Positions 5,968-12,307 of a DNA stretch of 13,576 bases are shown here, one piece after another. The stretch is from contig CAZFKN010000087.1 of NCBI GenBank assembly GCA_964519805.1, positions 1 through 13,576 of the forward strand, in the 5' to 3' direction. Under the pieces are notes generated by a model. The model was given only the letters and a program-made list of their open reading frames with translations, did not search any database and had not been told where the DNA came from. Numbering within the stretch: position 1 is the first letter of the stretch; each line of letters begins with the position of its first letter. The stretch is from DASQPE01 sp964519805 (GTDB taxonomy: Bacteria; Gemmatimonadota; Gemmatimonadetes; Gemmatimonadales; GWC2-71-9). The translations under genes were made by a program, and so were the position numbers.

Positions 5968-8481
5968 GTGCCCGAGCCCATCGATCGGATCCAGCCGGAC
6001 GTTCGTACGTACCTCGCCGCAGAGATCACGGCGGCGGGCGGGCGTGAGGTGTCGTTCGTGGCCCAGGTGGCGGCGGATGGCAGCATCGTGGGAGCCCGGG
6101 CAGTGGCCCGGGGCACGGTGGACATGGTCCTCGCCTTGCCCGGCGTGGCGCGGCGGGGCGAGATGCTGCTGCACAACCATCCGAGTGGCCGGCTCGAGCC
6201 GTCGGTGCCCGACCTGAACGTCGCCGCTCAGCTGCACGACGGCGGGGTGGGCTTCGGAATCGTCGACAACGAGGCGACCGCCCTCTACGTCGTGGTTGAG
6301 GTTCCCCACCGTCACGAAGTCCGCCGGATCGATCCGTTCGAGATCATCGCGGCCCTGGGCGAGGACGGGCCGGTCGCCCACGTCCTCGGCCGGTATGAGG
6401 ACCGACCCACCCAGCGCGACATGGCGGCCTACGTCGCGGACGCGTACAACGACGGCGGCGTGCTCTTGCTCGAGGCCGGCACCGGCGTGGGCAAATCGTT
6501 CGCCTACCTCGTTCCGGCGCTGGCCTGGGCCCGTGCCAACGGCGAGCGCACGGTCGTGAGCACCAACACGATCAACCTGCAGGAGCAGCTGGTCGGCAAG
6601 GATCTGCCCATGCTCCGCCGGGCCCTCGCCACCGATGACTACGCGCCGTCGTTCGCCCTGCTCAAGGGCTGGCGCAACTATCTCTGCCTCGCGCGGCTCC
6701 ACGGCGCCGTCGGCGGGCAGCGGACACTGCTCGAGCCCGAGAAGCACGACGAGCTGCTGGGCCTCGCGGAGTGGGCCGGTCACACGGCCGACGGTACACT
6801 CAGCGATCTCCCGGTAGCGCCCAGCGCAGAAGTGTGGGACGAGGTGAGCGCCGAACCGGATCTGTGCACCCGGCTCAAGTGTCCGCACTTCGATCAGTGC
6901 TTTCTGTTCCGCGCCCGGCGCCGCGCCGCGGAAGCGGACGTCGTGGTCGTGAATCATCACTTGCTCGCGGCCGACCTCTCGGTGCGCCAGGCGTCCGACA
7001 ATTGGGAAGAGGCGGCCGTGCTTCCGCCGTACCGCCGTCTGGTGCTCGACGAGGCGCACCATCTCGAGGACGTGGCGGCCCAGCATCTCGGCATCCAGGT
7101 CACGAGCCGGAGCGTCCAGCGACTACTGAGCCGGTTCGAGCGCCGGGGCAAGGGTCTCGTCCCCACGCTGGCCTACGAGCTTTTGGCCCAAGGCGGCGAT
7201 GGCGCACGGGCGGGGCTGGCGCTGCTCCAGCAGCGGCTGCTGCCGGCCCTGACGCACGCGCGGCTGGCCAGCGAGGCGCTGTTCCTCCGGCTGCATGCCC
7301 GGCTCGAGGCGGTGCCCGGGGCACAGCTTCGCCTGGACGACGAATTCGGCGCCGACCCGGTCTGGAGCGACGGGCTGGCAGCCGAGCTCGAAACCGGACT
7401 TGGCGCGCTCAAGACGCTCGCCGAGATTCTCGATGCCGTCACCGATCGTCTGGAAGAGGCGGAAGCCACCGACCGGTCGAGGCAGCTGCTCCAGGAACTG
7501 CGCGCGGTGCTCCGCCGGCTCGCAACTGTCGGCGATGGGCTCAACCGCACGCTGCGTCCGATCGCCGGGGGGCCGCCGACGGTGCGGTGGATGGAGCGCA
7601 CGGGGCAGCGAGGTCAGTCCATCGGCCTGTCGGCCGTGCCGCTCGATCTGGCGCCGCTGTTGCGGGAGCTGTTGTGGGAGCGGCTGGATACGGTCGTCCT
7701 CACCAGCGCCACGCTCGCGGCCGCGGGCGAGTTCGCGTTTCTCGAGTCCCGGCTCGGCCTGGGCGGCGAGGAGACGCCGGTCACGGTACGCGAAATGTTC
7801 GCCTCGCCCTTCGACTATCCGTCCCAATGTTTGTTCGGCATCCCCACCGATCTGCCTGAGCCCAGGGACGACGAGGCCGGTCACGGCGCGGCGCTGGCCC
7901 AGATCGTCACCGACCTCGCCTACGCGTCGGACGGCGGGATGTTCGTGCTCTTCACCAGCCACGCCGCGCTGCGGCGCGCCGCCGCCGCGCTGCGGAACGT
8001 GCTCGGCGCGCGCTGGCCCATCCTCGTGCAGGGTGAGCAATCCCGCGATCTGCTGCTCCGGCGCTTTCGCGACGCCGGGAACGCCATTCTCCTCGGGACC
8101 GACTCCTTCTGGGAGGGGGTGGACGTCCCGGGCCGGGCGCTCCGCGCCCTCGTGCTGAACAAGCTACCTTTCAAGGTTCCGTCGGAGCCGCTGACCGCGG
8201 CCCGGCTGGAGCGCCTGGCGGAGCAGGGGGACGACGGCTTCATGGGGTACCTGCTGCCCCACGCGGCGCTCAAGCTCAAGCAGGGCTTTGGCCGGCTCAT
8301 CCGCAGCCGGCAAGACGTGGGGGTCGTGTTGCTGCTGGACAGCCGGGTGGTGACCAAGCGCTACGGGCCGCTGGTGCTGAACGGGCTGCCGCGGGCCGAG
8401 CGGGTCGTGGGAAGCTGGGCGCAGGTCCGGACCAAGTGTGAGGACTTCTTTGCCCGCTACGGCATCGGGGCGAGCGTATGA
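5968..8481 (+). CDS. DinG/XPD-family Fe-S helicase with N-terminal RadC-like JAB/JAMM domain
   Basis: I take the GTG at 5968 (837 residues); an in-frame GTG at 5917 lies inside the intergenic repeat and would add 17 unconserved residues. Residues about 10-115 form a JAB/MPN domain like RadC: E27, then H69-x-H71-P-S-G and S79-x2-D82, the complete zinc-binding JAMM signature. From about 148 onward it is a superfamily 2 helicase of the DinG/Rad3/XPD type: Walker A GTGVGKS (171-177), STNTINLQEQL (motif Ia), four cysteines C240, C300, C305 and C311 placed for a 4Fe-4S cluster, VVNHHLL (328-333), DEAH box (361-364), TSATL (579-583), GTDSFWEGVDVPG (710-722) and QGFGRLIRS (772-780). DinG enzymes unwind DNA 5'-3' and resolve R-loops, forks and G-quadruplexes. 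All motifs on both halves look intact. It is the first gene of a five-gene overlapping operon. Helicase assignment is sure; the JAB domain's role (metalloprotease, nuclease or structural) is unknown. Confidence 0.93.
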   Translation: MPEPIDRIQPDVRTYLAAEITAAGGREVSFVAQVAADGSIVGARAVARGTVDMVLALPGVARRGEMLLHNHPSGRLEPSVPDLNVAAQLHDGGVGFGIVDNEATALYVVVEVPHRHEVRRIDPFEIIAALGEDGPVAHVLGRYEDRPTQRDMAAYVADAYNDGGVLLLEAGTGVGKSFAYLVPALAWARANGERTVVSTNTINLQEQLVGKDLPMLRRALATDDYAPSFALLKGWRNYLCLARLHGAVGGQRTLLEPEKHDELLGLAEWAGHTADGTLSDLPVAPSAEVWDEVSAEPDLCTRLKCPHFDQCFLFRARRRAAEADVVVVNHHLLAADLSVRQASDNWEEAAVLPPYRRLVLDEAHHLEDVAAQHLGIQVTSRSVQRLLSRFERRGKGLVPTLAYELLAQGGDGARAGLALLQQRLLPALTHARLASEALFLRLHARLEAVPGAQLRLDDEFGADPVWSDGLAAELETGLGALKTLAEILDAVTDRLEEAEATDRSRQLLQELRAVLRRLATVGDGLNRTLRPIAGGPPTVRWMERTGQRGQSIGLSAVPLDLAPLLRELLWERLDTVVLTSATLAAAGEFAFLESRLGLGGEETPVTVREMFASPFDYPSQCLFGIPTDLPEPRDDEAGHGAALAQIVTDLAYASDGGMFVLFTSHAALRRAAAALRNVLGARWPILVQGEQSRDLLLRRFRDAGNAILLGTDSFWEGVDVPGRALRALVLNKLPFKVPSEPLTAARLERLAEQGDDGFMGYLLPHAALKLKQGFGRLIRSRQDVGVVLLLDSRVVTKRYGPLVLNGLPRAERVVGSWAQVRTKCEDFFARYGIGASV

Positions 8482-9104
8482 TCCCGATCAAGCCGGGGAA
8501 GATCATCGGCGTCGGACGGAACTACCTCGCGCACGCACGGGAGCTGGGCAACGACGTTCCGCCGGAGCCGCTCATCTTTCTGAAGCCGACCACGGCGCTG
8601 CTCGAGCCGGGTGGGACGATTCTGCTCCCGCGCGTCTCCCGTCAAGTGGAGTTCGAGGCCGAGATCGGGGTCGTGATCGGGCGACGGCTGCGGCACGCGG
8701 GCCAGGAGGAAGCGGAGCGTGGGATCGGAGGCTTCACCTGCGTGAACGACGTCACCTGCCGTGACCTGCAGCGAGCCGACGGGCAGTGGACCCGGGCCAA
8801 GGGGTTCGACACCTTCTGTCCGGTAGGTCCGCGGGTAGTGTCCAACCTCGACTGGCGGGGCCTCGAGCTGTGCTGCCGGGTGAACGGCGTCGAGCGGCAG
8901 CACGCCCGGGCAGAGGACATGCACTTTCCGATCCCGCTGCTCGTGTCGTACATCAGCGGGATCATGACGCTCGAGCCGGGCGACCTGATCGCCACGGGCA
9001 CGCCCGCCGGCACCGCACCGCTGGCCGACGGCGACGTGGTCGACGTTGAGATTCCGGGCGTAGGGATACTCTCGAATCCCGTGCGAAGCGAGAACGGCAG
9101 ATGA
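8478..9104 (+). CDS. Fumarylacetoacetate hydrolase-fold enzyme (FAHD1/YcgM-like)
   Basis: The ATG overlaps the helicase stop (ATGA), giving 208 residues, the usual size of single-domain FAH proteins. The start IGVGRNYLAHA (10-20) is the family's conserved opening. Metal (Mg/Mn) ligands are E60-x-E62 and D91 (NDVTCRD, 90-96); K108 in WTRAKGFD matches the conserved catalytic-site lysine. The C-terminal TGTPAGT motif followed by GD, EI and GxGxLxNPV completes the fold. Known members hydrolyse acylpyruvates or fumarylpyruvate, decarboxylate oxaloacetate, or isomerise/decarboxylate in homoprotocatechuate breakdown; sequence alone does not choose. The protein is cytoplasmic. No aromatic-degradation genes adjoin, so a general acylpyruvase/oxaloacetate decarboxylase role is the more likely (inference). 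The next gene starts at its stop. Confidence 0.9.
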   Translation: MIPIKPGKIIGVGRNYLAHARELGNDVPPEPLIFLKPTTALLEPGGTILLPRVSRQVEFEAEIGVVIGRRLRHAGQEEAERGIGGFTCVNDVTCRDLQRADGQWTRAKGFDTFCPVGPRVVSNLDWRGLELCCRVNGVERQHARAEDMHFPIPLLVSYISGIMTLEPGDLIATGTPAGTAPLADGDVVDVEIPGVGILSNPVRSENGR

Positions 9105-10297
9105 TCACCTTCAGCGACCGCCTGCATGCCCTCCCCGGCTACCCGCTGGCCGAGATCCCGGCCATCAAGCGGCGGCTGCTCGAGCAGGGCGTGGACGTCA
9201 TAGACCTTGGCGCGGGAGATAACGACGCCCCCCCGCCCGACGTCGCGATCGACACGATGGTCGGCGCCGTTCGGACCACCGCCCTCAGCAAGTACGGGTT
9301 CCAGCAAGGCCTGCCGGAGTTCCGCCAGGCCGCCGTCCGCTGGGTAGAGCGGCGATTCGGCTTCCGGTTCGATCCGGTGACCGAGATGCTTCCGCTCATC
9401 GGTTCGAAGGAGGGGCTGGCCCATCTCGTATTCGCGGTCGCGAACCCGGGCGACGTGGCCATCGTGCCCGAGCCGGGCTACCAGGCCTATATCGGCGGCG
9501 CCATCCTGGCCGGCGCGGAGCCGCACATCGTGCCGCTCCGACGGGAGCAACAGTTCCTGCTGGAGCTGGATCGGCTGCCGGAGTCGGTTCTTTCCCGCGC
9601 GAAGATCGTCTTCGTCAACTATCCCAACAACCCGACAGCCGCGGTCGCGACGCCGGAGTATCTCGAGCGGACGGTCGCCATCTGCCGCAAGCACGGGATT
9701 CTCCTGGCCTACGACAATGCGTACTGTGATCTCACCTTCGACGGCTACCGCGCGCCGAGCATCTTCGAGACGCCCGGTGCCCGGGAGGTGGCGGTGGAGT
9801 TCTTCTCGCTGTCGAAGAGCTTCTCGATGACCGGCTGGCGCATCGGGTTTGCGGTGGGGTCCAAGGAGCTGATCGGGGCGCTCACACGGGTGAAGTCGTA
9901 CGTCGACACGGGGCCATGGCTCGCGATCCAGAAGGCGGGCGCCGCCGCGCTCGACCGGGCCGAGACGCTCGTCGCGCCGATCCGGGCGGAGCTGGAGCGA
10001 CGGCGGACGGCGGGGGTCGCGGCGCTCAAGGCCGCCGGGTTCGCGGTGGATTCACCGAAGGCGGCGATGTACCTCTGGGTTCCGCTGCCGGCCGAGGTGC
10101 CCTCGGCCGTGTTCGCGCGGCGATCACTGGAAGAGGCGGGTGTCGTGATCCTGCCGGGCAGCGCGTTCGGCCCGGCGGGCGAAGGCTACTTCCGGATCGC
10201 GCTGACCGTTGGCGCGGCCCGGCTCGGCGAGGCCGTGTCCCGCCTCGGCGAGATGCTCGAGCGGATGCGACGTGGGGCCCTTGCGACGACCGCTTGA
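9101..10297 (+). CDS. Class I/II PLP-dependent aminotransferase (LL-DAP aminotransferase-like)
   Basis: The ATG overlaps the FAH stop (ATGA), giving 398 residues. It shows all fold type I aminotransferase landmarks: LGAGDNDAPPP near the N-terminus (36-46), YGFQQGLPEFR (65-75), GSKEGLAHL (101-109, phosphate-binding loop), PGYQAY (125-130), YPNNPT (174-179), YDNAYCDL with D205 and Y208 contacting the cofactor, SLSKSFSMTGWRIGF with PLP-binding K239, and YFRIAL with R365 for the substrate carboxylate. The overall pattern is closest to LL-diaminopimelate/N-succinyl-diaminopimelate aminotransferases (lysine and peptidoglycan precursor synthesis), but related alanine, aspartate and methionine aminotransferases share these motifs. 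No dap genes adjoin, so the substrate is unsure. The last 26 bases overlap the next gene. Confidence 0.92.
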   Translation: MITFSDRLHALPGYPLAEIPAIKRRLLEQGVDVIDLGAGDNDAPPPDVAIDTMVGAVRTTALSKYGFQQGLPEFRQAAVRWVERRFGFRFDPVTEMLPLIGSKEGLAHLVFAVANPGDVAIVPEPGYQAYIGGAILAGAEPHIVPLRREQQFLLELDRLPESVLSRAKIVFVNYPNNPTAAVATPEYLERTVAICRKHGILLAYDNAYCDLTFDGYRAPSIFETPGAREVAVEFFSLSKSFSMTGWRIGFAVGSKELIGALTRVKSYVDTGPWLAIQKAGAAALDRAETLVAPIRAELERRRTAGVAALKAAGFAVDSPKAAMYLWVPLPAEVPSAVFARRSLEEAGVVILPGSAFGPAGEGYFRIALTVGAARLGEAVSRLGEMLERMRRGALATTA

Positions 10298-11189
10298 CCT
10301 GACCTTCCCGCGCCGGCGGGATTGGCCGTGGATCGCGCTCGCGGTGAGCGTCGCGGTCCACGCGGTCATCATCGTGCTGTCGAAGGTGGAGGGGCGTCCA
10401 CCCGACGTGCCCCACCGACCGCAGCAGCTCATCGTCCTGCCGCCGCTCGCGGACGGGCCGCGGGCGGTCGAGATGCCATACCGCACTCCCCCGACCGACG
10501 CCGGCGCGCCCGGCCACCCCAAGATTCCGCAGCACCGGCTGCCGGAGCAGCGGCCCCTGATCTTCCTGCCGGTGCCGGTGGCACCGCCGCGCGACTCGGG
10601 CCTGGTCGTGGTGCCGCCGGCGTCGGTTGCACCGGACCGGATCGGCCCGGGCTTCGGCGACGGCCAGCTCTGGGTGCGCCCGCTTCCGCTGCCGCCGCAG
10701 GAGCTGGCTCAGCGGCTGCAGAAGACCGACGCTCAGCTCGCCGACAGCGTGGTGAAGGCGACCATCCAGAAATTCCTCGACTCGATCGCGGCCGAGCCGG
10801 GCGCCAATGGCGCGCAGCTGCCCGATTGGAGCGCCAACATCGCGGGCAAGAAGTTCGGCATCAACCAGAAATATGTGACGGTGGCGGGACTCAAGATTCC
10901 GGCTGCGGTGCTCGCCCTCCTGCCGCTGCACGGCGGCACCAACGAGTCGAAGGCCTTCGATCACACCGACGAGATGCTGGCCGACCTCCGCTCTGCCGCT
11001 AACCGGTCCCAGACCGTGGACGAGTTCAAGAACGCGATCACCGAGATGCGAAAGCGCAAACAAGCGGAGCACGAGTTCCAGAAGAATCAGCGGAGGGCGC
11101 CGCCCCCCGAGCTTCGTTCACCGGAGCCCGCGCCCGCGGTCACGCGGGCGACGCCGCGGGACTCCACCAACGCGGGCGCCCAGCCGTGA
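10272..11189 (+). CDS. Inner-membrane protein with TonB-like N-terminus and unrecognised C-terminal domain
   Basis: I choose the GTG at 10272 (305 residues), overlapping the aminotransferase by 26 bases; the frame also allows a TTG at 10209, but that adds Cys/Pro-rich residues with no sign of conservation. The N-terminus is arranged like TonB: short basic cytoplasmic leader (LDLTFPRRRDWPW), one membrane helix at about 19-36, and S26-x3-H30 inside it, the spacing of the Ser/His pair that TonB uses to contact ExbB/ExbD. A Pro-rich stretch follows (about 42-140). The C-terminal part (about 145-245) is alpha-rich with GKKFGINQKYVTVAGLKIP, then a Lys/Arg/Glu-rich tail (EMRKRKQAEHEFQK) and a Pro/Ala end. 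I do not see the beta-alpha-beta TonB C-terminal domain. It may be a diverged energy-transducing or periplasm-spanning protein; function unknown. Confidence 0.65.
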   Translation: MGPLRRPLDLTFPRRRDWPWIALAVSVAVHAVIIVLSKVEGRPPDVPHRPQQLIVLPPLADGPRAVEMPYRTPPTDAGAPGHPKIPQHRLPEQRPLIFLPVPVAPPRDSGLVVVPPASVAPDRIGPGFGDGQLWVRPLPLPPQELAQRLQKTDAQLADSVVKATIQKFLDSIAAEPGANGAQLPDWSANIAGKKFGINQKYVTVAGLKIPAAVLALLPLHGGTNESKAFDHTDEMLADLRSAANRSQTVDEFKNAITEMRKRKQAEHEFQKNQRRAPPPELRSPEPAPAVTRATPRDSTNAGAQP

Positions 11190-11629
11190 AGCTCATCGAC
11201 ACCGACGAGACGATCGTTCTGGTGACGGGGACGTCCCTCACCGCCGAGGAGCGGGATCGCCCCACGGCCTATTCGCTCAAGGCGGAGATCGACCGTCGTG
11301 GCGTGGGCCACGCCTACCGGCGCGCCGTCGTCGTGGGCGACGCGTGGTATCTCGACAACCGCATCTTCCACCTGAATCCCACGATCGCCATCGGCGGGCC
11401 GGGTGCCAACGCCGTCGCGAGCGAGTTCTCGGACTCCCTGCCGACCGTGCTGTCGCTCGACGACCGGGTGTTCATCCAGGCGGACTTCGAGGGAGAGATC
11501 AGGCGGGCAAGCCTCTGGGGTGCCGACTCCCGCGCCACCGCCGCGGCGGTCGAAGCGTTTGTGGGGCGGGGGATGCTGGACGACCTGCTGGGAAGGATCT
11601 GGAAGTTCAGGGTGGGAACGTTCGTTTGA
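11186..11629 (+). CDS. Conserved-looking hypothetical protein with GGPGAN motif
   Basis: This 147-residue protein starts with GTG in a GTGA overlap with the preceding stop. It has no signal peptide or membrane segment. The sequence alternates short hydrophobic strands and helices: ETIVLVTGTSLT (8-19), RRAVVVGDAWYLDN, NPTIAIGGPGANAVASEF, and ALWG-like SLWGADSRATAAAVEAFVGRG near the C-terminus. The combination of GGPxAN and a later GAD-x-RATAAAVEAF recalls, distantly, the GGPxAN...GAD..AT segments of archaeal S-layer-type and cell-wall-binding domains; I would not name a function from that. It is the last gene of the helicase operon and ends 33 bases from a convergent gene. I do not recognise the family. 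Confidence 0.6.
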   Translation: MKLIDTDETIVLVTGTSLTAEERDRPTAYSLKAEIDRRGVGHAYRRAVVVGDAWYLDNRIFHLNPTIAIGGPGANAVASEFSDSLPTVLSLDDRVFIQADFEGEIRRASLWGADSRATAAAVEAFVGRGMLDDLLGRIWKFRVGTFV

Positions 11630-11633
11630 CGGC

Positions 11634-11663
11634 GTGAACGGTGAACAGCTCACCTCTCACCGT
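11634..11663. terminator. Convergent intergenic gap with heptamer repeats and a small hairpin
   Basis: The 33-base gap between the two convergent genes holds GTGAACG (11634-11640) followed by GTGAAC (11641-11646), and on the other strand GTGAGAG (11654-11660) next to a partial copy. ACGGTGA (11638-11644) pairs perfectly with TCACCGT (11657-11663) over a 12-base loop; GGTGA (11640-11644) can alternatively pair with TCACC (11650-11654). There is no T-run, so bidirectional termination is only inferred from position and symmetry. Confidence 0.35.
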
Positions 11664-12226
11664 CATTCCAGCGCCTTGTCCACCACCTCCGCCGTCTGCC
11701 CCTCGATAATTCTCCGCAGAATATCGGCTGCCTCGAGTGGCAGGCTGTCTGGGTGCACGCGGTCCTTGGAGAAGCGGACGATGTTGCCCAGCGGAATCGG
11801 GGCCACCGCCGGATCGCCGTCGCCATCGGCCTGCTCCGCCGCCGCCTCGTAGCCGGAGCCGGGGACGCTCGCGGCCCACGGCTCGCGCTCCTCGTCGCCC
11901 TCCAGCTCGAGCTGCAGCTCCGGGGGGAGCGTGACCATCGCGAAGAGCTGGCACTGGAGGCCCGGCGGCGCTTCGCGGGCGACGAGGACGACGGGCACCG
12001 GCTGCTCGAACAACCGGTGCACGTGCACCTGGTCCCACGCTTCGGGTGGTACCGCGCACCGCGCCACCAGCCGGCCGTTCCGGTACGTCGCCATGCAGAC
12101 CATCCCCTCCGGCGTCCGGTCGTCATCCACCAGCGCCACCGTCAGCTCGACCGGGCCCTCGGTTGCCGCGAGCGCCGCCGGCGTGGGCTGTGAATCGGGT
12201 TCGTCGGCGTCGAAAGGACTAGTCAT
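11663..12226 (-). CDS. Hypothetical acidic protein, 187 residues
   Basis: The frame runs from an ATG at 12226 to a TGA ending at 11663. The first 25 residues are polar and acidic (DADEPDSQPT) with no signal peptide. A beta-rich core follows: VELTVALVDDD, GMVCMATYRNGRLVARCAVP, VPVVLVAREAPPGLQCQLFAMV and LELEGDEER. The end is amphipathic: LGNIVRFSKDRVHPDSLPLEAADILRRI split by a polar turn. It has no transmembrane segment and no motif I recognise. No clear Shine-Dalgarno sequence precedes the ATG. It lies 81 bases downstream of the CapA-like gene on the same strand, so it may share its transcript. Coding is supported by the sensible mixed composition of this frame compared with the Arg/Ser/Pro-rich alternative frames. 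Function unknown. Confidence 0.6.
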   Translation of the reverse strand: MTSPFDADEPDSQPTPAALAATEGPVELTVALVDDDRTPEGMVCMATYRNGRLVARCAVPPEAWDQVHVHRLFEQPVPVVLVAREAPPGLQCQLFAMVTLPPELQLELEGDEEREPWAASVPGSGYEAAAEQADGDGDPAVAPIPLGNIVRFSKDRVHPDSLPLEAADILRRIIEGQTAEVVDKALE

Positions 12227-12307
12227 GCCGGAGCGTAGTGAGGGTAGGGGGCGGGGCGCCAGTGGACTCTAGGCCAAGGGCTCTGTTGCCGACCCACGCG
12301 GCAGGCT
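12227..12307. other. Short intergenic gap, no clear signal
   Basis: This 81-base gap separates the CapA-like stop from the downstream minus-strand gene. Next to the ATG, on the plus strand, is GCCGGAGCGTAGTGAGGG, a short GAGCG-AG type string of the sort that recurs between genes in some GC-rich genomes. I see no promoter, hairpin with T-run or ribosome binding site that I can defend. Confidence 0.3.

Noticed and set aside
10209..10271. TTG start extending the TonB-like protein by 21 residues
   Set aside because: The added residues are Cys/Pro/Ser/Arg-rich and would put an unusual leader before the short basic cytoplasmic tail typical of TonB; the GTG at 10272 gives the familiar layout.
12227..12244. 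GCCGGAGCGTAGTGAGGG string as a REP-type repeat
   Set aside because: It resembles short repeated strings in GC-rich genomes, but only one copy is in the window and it lacks a clear palindrome, so I only mention it in the gap entry.
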